Part shown: positions 50,782 to 58,486 of the stretch, piece by piece | How positions within the stretch are numbered: the stretch's first letter is position 1 | Layout of the letters: the number at the start of each line of letters is the position of its first letter | Assembly: GCA_937877515.1 (NCBI GenBank) | Contig: CALFIX010000037.1 | Span: 1 to 64,000 of the forward strand | DNA from: an uncultured Treponema sp. | Lineage (GTDB): Bacteria; Spirochaetota; Spirochaetia; Treponematales; Treponemataceae | DNA length: 64,000 nucleotides | Reading direction: 5' to 3' | Program-made: the position numbers and the translations under genes | The notes under the pieces: generated by a model | Told to the model about the DNA's origin: nothing | Database searches by the model: none | The model's input: the letters and a program-made list of their open reading frames with translations, nothing else

Positions 50782-50823
50782 AGCCGGAGTCATGAACATA
50801 CGTGTTTCGCTCCGGCTTTTTTT
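50782..50823 (+). terminator. Terminator/attenuator between ytfQ and ytfR
   Basis: AGCCGGAG (50782-50789) pairs with CTCCGGCT (50810-50817), followed by seven T residues. Partial read-through would supply ytfR-ytfT-yjfF. Confidence 0.88.
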
Positions 50824-50879
50824 GTAGAAAAGAAACCCCGCAGATTAAAAAATGCAGGTAAAAAAAGGATGATTTTTAT

Positions 50880-52391
50880 ATGGCAACGTTACTTTCTATG
50901 AAGAACATTTCCATGACGTTTCCTGGTGTAAAGGCATTACAGAATGTAGATTTTACATTGGAAAAAGGCGAAATACACGCACTCATGGGAGAAAACGGAG
51001 CAGGTAAAAGTACACTTATCAAGGTTTTGACAGGTGTTCATACACGTGACTCTGGAGAAATATTTCTTGAAGGAAAAGAAATTAATAACCGTTCTCCTGA
51101 GGAAGCTCAGATGAATGGAATTAGTCCGGTATTCCAGGAAGTCAACCTGTGTACAAATATTTCTGTTGCAGAAAATATTTTTGCTGGACATGAACCTCTT
51201 AATAAGATAGGTGCTGTAAAGTGGAAAGAAATGAATCAAAAGGCAAGAGAAATCTTAGCCTGGGTTGGTCTTGAAGATATAGATGTTACTCGTTCTCTTG
51301 GAGAATACTCTGTTGCAATTCAGCAGATGGTTGCAATTGCACGTGCTGTAAATTTTAATTGTAAAGTTTTAATTTTAGACGAACCTACAAGCTCTTTAGA
51401 TGATCATGAAGTAGAAAATCTTTTTAACGTAATGAGACAACTAAAGGCAGATGGTGTTGGTATAATTTTTGTAACACACTTTTTGGAACAGGTTTATGCA
51501 GTGTGCGATAAAATTACGGTTTTACGTAATGGTGCCTTGCAAGGTCAGTATACAATAAGTGAGCTTCCACGTTTAAAACTTGTTCAGGCAATGTTGGGCC
51601 ACGAAGTGGAAGATTTGGAAAGCATTCACTCTAACGAAGCTGTTGAACAAAGTGATGATTTACCGACTGTAATAAAAGCTGTGGCTCTTACTCATTCAGG
51701 AACAATAAAACCTTTTGACGTTACAATTAAAAAGGGTGAAGTTGTTGGTCTAACAGGACTTTTGGGTTCTGGCCGTAGCGAAATGGCTCGTGCTATTTAT
51801 GGCGCAGATAAACCTGACGGCGGTGAATTAGAATTTAATGGAAAGCCCTTAAAAGCAAATGCCCCAATTGATTCTATACGTCGTGGTATGGCTTATCTTC
51901 CAGAAGATAGAAAAGCAGAAAGCATTATTGCAGATCTTTCTATTCGCGAAAATATGATGATTGCTTTACAGGCAAAGACTGGAGTGTTTAAGCTTTTGCC
52001 AATGAGTAAGCAGATTGAACTTACAGAAAAATACATTAAGGCTTTAAGTATAAAAACACCTTCTTCAGAAACTCTTATTAAACAGCTTTCTGGTGGTAAT
52101 CAGCAAAAGGTTATTATTGGTAGATGGCTTGTAACAAATCCAGAGTTCCTTATTTTAGACGAACCAACTCGCGGTATTGATGTTGGTACGAAAACAGAAA
52201 TTCAAAAACTTGTTGTTAAATTAGCAGGCGAAGGAATGACTGTTATGTTTATTAGTTCAGAAATTGATGAAATGTTAAGAACTGTAAACAGACTTTGCGT
52301 TTTACGCGACGGGGCTAAAGTTGGAGAGCTTAAAAATCACGGGCTTACGCAGACTGATGTTATGCAAGCTATTGCCGGAGGAGAAAAATAA
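50880..52391 (+). CDS. ytfR: Sugar ABC transporter ATP-binding protein (YtfR type)
   Basis: 503 aa with two ATPase halves. First half: Walker A GENGAGKSTLIKVL near 38, Walker B VLILDEPTSSLD near 160; the signature reads LGEYSVAIQQMVAIARA, degenerate compared with LSGGQ. Second half: GLLGSGRSEMARAIYG in place of Walker A, LSGGNQQKVIIGRWL near 400, FLILDEPTRGIDVG near 425. This two-domain plan is typical of carbohydrate uptake ABC class 2. AAAGGATGA precedes the ATG. It overlaps ytfT by 1 bp. Confidence 0.92.
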   Translation: MATLLSMKNISMTFPGVKALQNVDFTLEKGEIHALMGENGAGKSTLIKVLTGVHTRDSGEIFLEGKEINNRSPEEAQMNGISPVFQEVNLCTNISVAENIFAGHEPLNKIGAVKWKEMNQKAREILAWVGLEDIDVTRSLGEYSVAIQQMVAIARAVNFNCKVLILDEPTSSLDDHEVENLFNVMRQLKADGVGIIFVTHFLEQVYAVCDKITVLRNGALQGQYTISELPRLKLVQAMLGHEVEDLESIHSNEAVEQSDDLPTVIKAVALTHSGTIKPFDVTIKKGEVVGLTGLLGSGRSEMARAIYGADKPDGGELEFNGKPLKANAPIDSIRRGMAYLPEDRKAESIIADLSIRENMMIALQAKTGVFKLLPMSKQIELTEKYIKALSIKTPSSETLIKQLSGGNQQKVIIGRWLVTNPEFLILDEPTRGIDVGTKTEIQKLVVKLAGEGMTVMFISSEIDEMLRTVNRLCVLRDGAKVGELKNHGLTQTDVMQAIAGGEK

Positions 52392-53497
52392 TGAGTGAAA
52401 ATAAAAATGTACCTCGAGTGCGGCAAAAAATTGATGCCATAACACTCTTAAAGAAAGCGTTAAAAAGTCAGCTTGCACTTCCAATTGTGGCTCTTGTTGT
52501 GATGCTGATTATAAACGTAATTATAACACCTACATTTTTTAAGATTTCTATTCAGAATGGTGTTCTTTACGGTTTTATCATTGATATTTTAAACAGGTCT
52601 TGCGAACTTGTAATTTTAGCAGTTGGCATGACATTAGTTGTTGCTTCTAGCCGCGGAACGGATATCTCTGTTGGTGCTATAATGGCTGTAAGTGGTGCCA
52701 TTATTGTACGCTTGCTGGGGGGAAGCTACGAAGGCTATGCAATGTACCCTGCCATTGCAATTTTGTTTGGACTTTTAGGCGGTGTGGCCTGCGGTGCATT
52801 TAACGGACTTCTTGTTGCAAAGTTAAACATACAGCCTATGGTTGCAACACTTATATTGTTTACTGCGGGGCGTGGTATTGCTCAGCTCATAAGCTCTAAT
52901 GAAAATGCAACTGGTGTTATTCTTTATGTTAGAATGGAGAGTTTTAAATGGATAGGTGGATTTATTCCAGGCTGTCCTATTCCTACACCTATCTTTATTG
53001 TAATTATATTTGTTTTGCTTACGGAACTTTTACTAAAGAAGACTGCACTTTCTACATACATTCAGACTGTTGGTATAAATCCAAAAGCTGGTCGTCTGGT
53101 AGGTATTAATTCTACACTTATAATGTTCTTCTGCTATGTATTCTGCGGTTTTAGCGCTGGTGTCTCAGGTCTTATTGCTTCTAGCCGCATTTATTCTAGT
53201 GATGCAAACAACATTGGTCTTAACATGGAAATGGACGCAATCCTGGCAGTTGCTCTTGGTGGTAACTCTTTAGGCGGCGGTAAATTTAACATGGCAGGAA
53301 GTATAATTGGTGCAATTACAATTCAGTGCTTGACAACTAGTTTGTATGCAATGGGTGTTTCTGCAGACCAGCTTCCGGTTTATAAAGCTGTAGTTGTTGT
53401 TCTTATAGTTCTCTTTCAGTCGCCTGCATTTAAGAAGTGGCGTGCACAGATGAAGCTTAATCGTGATGAATCTAAAAAAGGAGTTGTAGCAAGATGA
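52391..53497 (+). CDS. ytfT: Sugar ABC transporter permease (YtfT type)
   Basis: 368 aa, about nine hydrophobic segments. SRGTDISVGAIMAVSGAI near 95 is the conserved segment of BPD-2 sugar permeases, and ALGGNSLGGGKFNMAGSIIGA near 290 is the coupling-region motif. YtfT and YjfF form a heterodimeric channel. It overlaps yjfF by 4 bp (ATGA). Confidence 0.9.
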   Translation: MSENKNVPRVRQKIDAITLLKKALKSQLALPIVALVVMLIINVIITPTFFKISIQNGVLYGFIIDILNRSCELVILAVGMTLVVASSRGTDISVGAIMAVSGAIIVRLLGGSYEGYAMYPAIAILFGLLGGVACGAFNGLLVAKLNIQPMVATLILFTAGRGIAQLISSNENATGVILYVRMESFKWIGGFIPGCPIPTPIFIVIIFVLLTELLLKKTALSTYIQTVGINPKAGRLVGINSTLIMFFCYVFCGFSAGVSGLIASSRIYSSDANNIGLNMEMDAILAVALGGNSLGGGKFNMAGSIIGAITIQCLTTSLYAMGVSADQLPVYKAVVVVLIVLFQSPAFKKWRAQMKLNRDESKKGVVAR

Positions 53498-54534
53498 GTG
53501 AAAACAAATTTATTACAACGCTTACAAAAAAGAAGCGAATAGATTCCAGCAACTTTTTGCTTATTGTTACGATTTGTCTTTTTGTTGCAATGTATATTTT
53601 GGGACTTATAGTTTACAATAATCGTGGATTTGGAAAATTTCAGACATTCCTTAATATGTTTATTGATAACGCAGGTCTTTTAGTTGCTGCAAGTGGAATG
53701 ACGCTTGTAATGATTACAGGTGGAATTGATATTTCTGTAGGTTCCGTTGTTGGTCTTGTATGCATGATTTTGGCTTACGGAATGGAAAGAATGCACATGC
53801 CTTCTGGAGTAGCAATTTTAATTGTTCTTTGTTTTGGTGTTGTATTTGGTGTTGTTCAGGGTTGGCTCATTTCTTATATGGAACTTCAGCCTTTTATTGT
53901 AACTCTTGCAGGTCTTTTCTTCTGCCGTGGTCTTACTGCAGTTATCAGTGCAGATACAATTGCAATTACAAATAAAGCATTCTTAAAGTTTGCAAATTTT
54001 AATGTTGTACTAGGTCATGTAATGAATAAGCGTGGCAAACTTGTTGCATTATTTGTTCATCCTAACGTACTTATTGCATTGTTTACTGTAATAGTTGTCT
54101 GGTACATCCTAAAGTTTACAAAGTTCGGTCGAAATCTTTTTGCTATAGGTGGAAATGAGCAGTCTGCTCTTTTGATGGGTATTAACGTAAAGAAAAATAA
54201 ATTCTTTGCTTATGTACTTGAAGGATTCCTTGCAAGTTTAGCGGGACTTCTCTTCTGCTTAAATACAACGGGCGGATTTGTTGAGCAGGCACGCGGTTTT
54301 GAAATGGACGCAATTGCTTCTGCCGTTATAGGTGGTACAATGCTTACTGGCGGTGTAGGAAACGTAATAGGTACATTCTTTGGTGTTCTTATAAAGGCAA
54401 CCATAGAAACACTTATTAGATGCCAGGGAACACTTTCTTCCTGGTGGTCTAGAATTATTCTTTCGCTTATCTTGTGTCTGTTTATTGTACTTCAAAGCAC
54501 AATTGTTATTATTAAGAATAAAAGCAAAAAATAA
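53494..54534 (+). CDS. yjfF: Sugar ABC transporter permease (YjfF type)
   Basis: 346 aa, about nine hydrophobic segments. MITGGIDISVGSVVGLVCMI near 70, LQPFIVTLAGLFFCRGLTAVIS near 128 and SAVIGGTMLTGGVGNVIGTFFG near 270 match the sugar-permease family and YjfF in particular. It ends the ytfQRT-yjfF operon and is followed by a strong bidirectional hairpin. Confidence 0.9.
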   Translation: MSENKFITTLTKKKRIDSSNFLLIVTICLFVAMYILGLIVYNNRGFGKFQTFLNMFIDNAGLLVAASGMTLVMITGGIDISVGSVVGLVCMILAYGMERMHMPSGVAILIVLCFGVVFGVVQGWLISYMELQPFIVTLAGLFFCRGLTAVISADTIAITNKAFLKFANFNVVLGHVMNKRGKLVALFVHPNVLIALFTVIVVWYILKFTKFGRNLFAIGGNEQSALLMGINVKKNKFFAYVLEGFLASLAGLLFCLNTTGGFVEQARGFEMDAIASAVIGGTMLTGGVGNVIGTFFGVLIKATIETLIRCQGTLSSWWSRIILSLILCLFIVLQSTIVIIKNKSKK

Positions 54535-54540
54535 ATAAAA

Positions 54541-54579
54541 AATGGTGGTTAAGCAAAAGCTTAGCCACCATTTTTTTTT
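54541..54579. terminator. Bidirectional terminator between yjfF and hsp20
   Basis: AATGGTGGTTAAGC pairs with GCTTAGCCACCATT (one wobble) around an AAAA loop; T9 on the plus strand, and an A-rich tract on the left gives T residues on the minus strand. Confidence 0.9.
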
Positions 54580-54589
54580 AGCTTTGTAG

Positions 54590-55036
54590 TTAAGCTGCAT
54601 TTATAGCAATGCGACGAGCTTCTGGGGCTGTTTTACGATTTACCATTATGGTAAGAACTCCATTCTTAAATGTTGCATTGATTGTGTCTGCATCAATATC
54701 TTTTGGTAAATTAAAGCTTCGTGTAAACTTGTAAGAGCGTCTTTCGCGTACAAGATAAGTTTCTTCATTTTTAAGGCTAGCTTTTTCTTCTGCCTTTTCC
54801 TCTTTTGCAGACTTAGCTTCCTCTACAGAAGAAATAGTAAGAACTCCGTCTTTAAGGCTTAAATCTACGTCATTTTCGGTTTTACCAGGTAAATCCATTT
54901 CTAAGATATAAGAGTCCTTTGTGGATCTTACATCTACATTCGGAAAATTAAAACGTCCAGCAGGAGCACATAGTCCTGGGAGTGAAAGTCCAAAGCTGTC
55001 ATCAAAAAGTGAGTTAAAAAGTGAAAGTTCGTTCAT
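54590..55036 (-). CDS. Small heat-shock protein (Hsp20 family)
   Basis: 148 aa from ATG 55036 (AGGT upstream); the frame reaches 55132, but those codons overlap the promoter. The alpha-crystallin domain runs about 38-148: NVDVRSTKDSYILEMDLPGKTENDVDLSLKDGVLTI, RSYKFTRSFNLPKDID, and the beta9 motif ATFKNGVLTIMVNRK. A charged insert (KSAKEEKAEEKAS) lies mid-domain, where loops vary. It holds unfolding proteins in the cytoplasm. Upstream is a near-perfect sigma54 promoter and a dyad, suggesting stress control by sigma54 and an activator. Confidence 0.92.
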   Translation of the reverse strand: MNELSLFNSLFDDSFGLSLPGLCAPAGRFNFPNVDVRSTKDSYILEMDLPGKTENDVDLSLKDGVLTISSVEEAKSAKEEKAEEKASLKNEETYLVRERRSYKFTRSFNLPKDIDADTINATFKNGVLTIMVNRKTAPEARRIAINAA

Positions 55037-55115
55037 AGTATGTACCTCCAAAGGTTTTGTTTTTAGTAAGGTAGTTTTGTTCCATGCAGAACCTTTTGCC
55101 TTACACTTTATATAT

Positions 55116-55131
55116 AGCATAAAGCGTGCCA
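55116..55131 (-). promoter_or_regulatory. Sigma54-type -24/-12 promoter for hsp20
   Basis: Minus strand TGGCACGCTTTATGCT: GG and GC are 10 nt apart, and it matches TGGCACG-N4-TTGCW at every consensus position but one. The predicted start is near 55105, about 70 nt before the ATG. No sigma70 pair at 16-18 bp spacing fits here. Confidence 0.65.
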
Positions 55132-55224
55132 ACTTTTTGAATAAAAAATTTGATGACTGTTTTTTGTAAAAAAGCTTTATTTACATTGTTTTCTGTGCCT
55201 GTTTATATGTTGGAGAAAATTTGC

Positions 55225-55243
55225 TTGAGTCAAATTGACTCAA
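55225..55243. promoter_or_regulatory. 19-bp palindrome upstream of hsp20 (candidate activator site)
   Basis: TTGAGTCAA, one central A, TTGACTCAA: perfect 9-bp arms. Its centre is about 129 bp upstream of the predicted hsp20 start, where sigma54 activators usually bind. It lies after the LRR-gene terminator, so it is not part of that gene. Confidence 0.6.
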
Positions 55244-55253
55244 TTTAAATAAT

Positions 55254-55297
55254 AAAAAAAAGCTGAATCTGGTCAAAGTAAACCAAATTCAGCTTTC
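55254..55297 (-). terminator. Terminator of the BspA-type gene
   Basis: On the minus strand AGCTGAAT (with TGG extension) pairs with ATTCAGCT and is followed by a T-tract. Confidence 0.85.
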
Positions 55298-55322
55298 TAA
55301 AAGAGTCAAAAGTTTTTTTTTG

Positions 55323-56105
55323 CTACTTTAACTTTGCAAACCCCGCTTCCATGCACCAGCTTTCTGGTGAAGAACCATGATGGCATAAAATTTTTGTGTT
55401 TGAATCAAATGCAGAAGTTGCAATGTTGGCAACTGAGTCTGGAAGAATAAGTTTTTCCAGGTTAGGGCATGAGGCAAAGGCTTCTTCTCCAATGCTTATA
55501 ACGCCTTCTGGAATTTTTATTGATTTTACTGCTGAACCAAAAAATGCCCTGTCTCCTATTCCTTTTACTTCTCCCGGAATTAAAGCTTCTTCATTTTCGC
55601 CTCTATAAAAGAGCAGCATTTCATTTGCAGTGTTTACAACCATGCCGTTAATGTCTTTGTATGTTTTATTTGTCAGCAAAATGCGACCTGTGCCGGGAAA
55701 AGCCTTTGCAGAACAAGACATTATGTTGCTGGAAAGAACTATACCTTTCAGACCTGTGCAGGCTTCAAAAGCTTTTTCGTTAATGGTTACGACGCTGTCT
55801 GGAAGTTCTACAGACTGGAGCCCTGTGCAGCCGCTAAAGACTCCTTCTTCTATTACGCGAACTCCTTCTGGAATTGTAATTGATTCAAGTTCACTACAGT
55901 CAGCAAAAGCGTATTTACCGATAGAAACTATGCTAGATGGCAAAGTAAGATTTCTTAAGTGAACACAACTTGCAAAAGCTTTTTCGCTGATTATTTGAAC
56001 ACCCTCAGGTATTGTTACAGAAAGGACATTTCTGTGATTGGAAAACGTTTTTTCATCTATTTCTATTGTTCCAAGTGGAATCTGAACTTCAGTCTCATCA
56101 CTCAT
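55323..56105 (-). CDS. BspA-type leucine-rich-repeat protein
   Basis: 260 aa built of BspA/TpLRR-type repeats of about 23 residues, for example LTLPSSIVSIGKYAFADCSEL, ITIPEGVRVIEEGVFSGCTGL and VELPDSVVTINEKAFEACTGL. There is no signal peptide, unlike surface BspA proteins, so it may stay in the cytoplasm or use another route. Such repeats mediate binding and are abundant in host-associated treponemes. A GGAGG-type site precedes the ATG. Confidence 0.88.
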   Translation of the reverse strand: MSDETEVQIPLGTIEIDEKTFSNHRNVLSVTIPEGVQIISEKAFASCVHLRNLTLPSSIVSIGKYAFADCSELESITIPEGVRVIEEGVFSGCTGLQSVELPDSVVTINEKAFEACTGLKGIVLSSNIMSCSAKAFPGTGRILLTNKTYKDINGMVVNTANEMLLFYRGENEEALIPGEVKGIGDRAFFGSAVKSIKIPEGVISIGEEAFASCPNLEKLILPDSVANIATSAFDSNTKILCHHGSSPESWCMEAGFAKLK

Positions 56106-56189
56106 TTTTTTCCTCCGCAGAGTTGTAAAATACTTTCTCTATAATACCATGAGAACATCAAAACGTCAAAGCTTAATCTTTTTTAAAGA

Positions 56190-57659
56190 TTAAAAATAAA
56201 ACCTTCCTTTTAGAATGACGCAGCTTAAATCTTTATATAGACCGTAGGTGCCGTCTTCTTTTCCTGCATTAAAAATGTAGGCCGAAAGACTTAACTTTAT
56301 GCTGTCATTAAGACTGTAGGAAACTTGAGGAACTATGGCGGTGTCAAAATAATTCAAGCCGATTATTCCGTTTAAGGATAGGTCTAAAGAACCTGCGAGT
56401 GCACTGTAGGAAATGCTGAAAGATGTTTTGTGAACAAAAGCATCCCGCTCTAAGTTGTCTACAGAGTTGTCGCCAGCGGCTTCTGTTTCTCCTCCTTCAA
56501 AAACAAAGTCAGCATAGTACTGGGTGCTTAACGTCCAGTCGCCTTTTATCCAGTCTGCACCTGCGAGTGCAATAAGATTGTGATTCTGCTGAATAGTCTT
56601 TACGCCAGAAGGATCAATGCTTCCGCTTTCTTCATACTGTTCAAATTGCTGCTTAAGCTGATTTTCTGCCGAGACAGAAAAATATCTGTACGGGAAAAAT
56701 GTTCCCTCCAGTCTAAGTGTAACTTGTCCAAGGGGAATAGATGAATCAAAGGCTATCATAAAAACTCTTTTGTATTCTCCGCTAAGAGTGATGCTTTCCG
56801 GCACATTAACAGTTACATTTCCATATCCCGGATAAGGCTCGGTTTGTTCTGCAGTATTTACTGCGTAGCTTACGCATGGTGTATCTTCCCAGCCGTAGTA
56901 TCCGTAAAGACTAAAGTCTGCAAAGCCTGTGTAAGCATTTAAGCGGAGGGCATACTCTCCGTTTTTAAGTGCTAGCTCTGGAAGCGTTATGTCTTCTGAG
57001 GTAAAGGAGTTTACTGCCAGCTCGGAAAGTCCGTAGTCTGTTAAGTCTATGCTTGAGGGAATAAAAAGTTCGTTTAAAATGCTACTTTTTTTTAGAGGAA
57101 GTGTGGACGGGGTAAAAATTGGAATCCAGTAAAAGTCTGCGTTAAACCAGCAGGCATTTACGTTTAGCTTTATTGCATTTATGCCGTTTGCTGTTTCAGA
57201 CACGTCTGTTCCAGAGAGTACTGTAAGGTTCTGCGGGCATATTATATTTGAAACAATAAATGAGTCTGCGGCTCCCCATTGAGCAATTTGCCGTCCGATA
57301 CGAAAGCCCCAGAAGTTTCTGCTGTAGTCGTAATATGCTTCGTTTAACTTAAAAGCAATGAGGGAACTTTCTGCATTTATGTAGTCTAGTGAGTTTTCGC
57401 TGTAAAGTGCATTTACTGCGTCAAACGTCAGGGCCCCGTCTATTTTTAATGAAGAGTTTCCGCCGTATACGTTTAAGGCTGAGTTTACTGTAGAAGATGC
57501 ATTCACAATTTTAAAGGCATCTTCCGTGTAGGGGAGTGTAAGGCCAAAATCTGTTTCCAGTGAGCCTGAAAAATCAACTTCCTCAGAAACTGCCGGAGTA
57601 ACGCTTAACATAACAAGTTGCATACATAGAAATGCTTTCTTAAAAAAAGATTTCATCAT
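56190..57659 (-). CDS. Predicted outer-membrane beta-barrel protein (DUF1302-like)
   Basis: 489 aa. Signal peptide (about 1-25), then a sequence of alternating beta strands with many aromatic residues, ending in ...LKGRFYF with a C-terminal Phe, as expected for an outer-membrane barrel. FWGFRIGRQIAQWGAADSFIVSN resembles the start of DUF1302-type proteins. It overlaps the LolA-like gene by 1 bp and is third in an operon with an MMPL-type transporter, so it may be the outer-membrane partner or acceptor. Confidence 0.75.
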   Translation of the reverse strand: MMKSFFKKAFLCMQLVMLSVTPAVSEEVDFSGSLETDFGLTLPYTEDAFKIVNASSTVNSALNVYGGNSSLKIDGALTFDAVNALYSENSLDYINAESSLIAFKLNEAYYDYSRNFWGFRIGRQIAQWGAADSFIVSNIICPQNLTVLSGTDVSETANGINAIKLNVNACWFNADFYWIPIFTPSTLPLKKSSILNELFIPSSIDLTDYGLSELAVNSFTSEDITLPELALKNGEYALRLNAYTGFADFSLYGYYGWEDTPCVSYAVNTAEQTEPYPGYGNVTVNVPESITLSGEYKRVFMIAFDSSIPLGQVTLRLEGTFFPYRYFSVSAENQLKQQFEQYEESGSIDPSGVKTIQQNHNLIALAGADWIKGDWTLSTQYYADFVFEGGETEAAGDNSVDNLERDAFVHKTSFSISYSALAGSLDLSLNGIIGLNYFDTAIVPQVSYSLNDSIKLSLSAYIFNAGKEDGTYGLYKDLSCVILKGRFYF

Positions 57660-58459
57660 CAGCGAATCCTTCCGTTTTCCAGTGCATTTACTGTAAGTAA
57701 GGAGTCATCAAGCGGAATGTCATAGCTTACGTCATCCATTTCTATTGTAGTTGTGTGCTCCGTCTGAACATTTTTCATAAGCATTTTTTTAGTTGTCCAG
57801 TATCCGCTTTGTTTTTCAAAACCGGAACATGTAAGAATTCTCTGAAGGTTGTTCTGCCTGTCAAAGAATTCTCCCTTGATGAGTAAAAAGTTGTCTTTAG
57901 AAATCCACACTATGCGGCGGGGATTTTTTTCTGTCGTATCTTTTGCAACGCATTCAACCTTGTAACATTCTATGGATTTTCCGTCTGCGTCTACCGATTC
58001 TTCTCCGAGTAAAGTAAAGCTGTCTTTGTTTAAGCCTCGGTCTCCCATGTCGTCATAGGTAAAGTCTGTTCCCATAAAGTCTCCGCTTCCTTCGCTTCCG
58101 CTTATGCGACGAACTTTTTTAGCGGCAGGCATGTAAAGCCAGTTGTCGCTGTTCTTTTTACTTCCGTCAGAATTTTCCTTGTATTCAAACATGAGGTATC
58201 CGACGCCAGCAACATCTTTTGGAATTGTAAAAACAATTGCTGTTTTTTTTATGTCGCCGAAATCTTTTGTTTTTTCTATGACTTCACGAGTTTTTGTCTG
58301 GCCCTTTTTGTTTACTAAAGTCATTGTTGCTTTCATGCTGCCTGTTTTTGGTTCAGGAACTTCATCTGCTTTTTTCATAATGTCGTAACCTGTAAGGCTC
58401 TGTGCAGACAGTGTAAGTGAAAGTAATGTCAGTAAAGTAAGTGTAAAAATCTTTTTCAT
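57659..58459 (-). CDS. LolA-like outer-membrane lipoprotein-sorting protein
   Basis: 266 aa. Signal peptide (KKIFTLTLLTLLSLTLSAQS), then a half-barrel fold characteristic of LolA-like proteins seen beside MMPL transporters: GYDIMKKADEVPEPKTGSMKATMTLVNKKGQ, GVGYLMFEYKE, LYMPAAKKVRRISGSEGSGDFMGTDFTYDDM, and YTTKKMLMKNVQTEHTTTIEMDDV-like end. The hydrophobic cavity probably ferries lipid between the inner-membrane transporter and the outer membrane. It lies between the MMPL and barrel genes. Confidence 0.85.
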   Translation of the reverse strand: MKKIFTLTLLTLLSLTLSAQSLTGYDIMKKADEVPEPKTGSMKATMTLVNKKGQTKTREVIEKTKDFGDIKKTAIVFTIPKDVAGVGYLMFEYKENSDGSKKNSDNWLYMPAAKKVRRISGSEGSGDFMGTDFTYDDMGDRGLNKDSFTLLGEESVDADGKSIECYKVECVAKDTTEKNPRRIVWISKDNFLLIKGEFFDRQNNLQRILTCSGFEKQSGYWTTKKMLMKNVQTEHTTTIEMDDVSYDIPLDDSLLTVNALENGRIR

Positions 58460-58486
58460 AAAATTCCTCCAATGGTTAGCTTTTGT

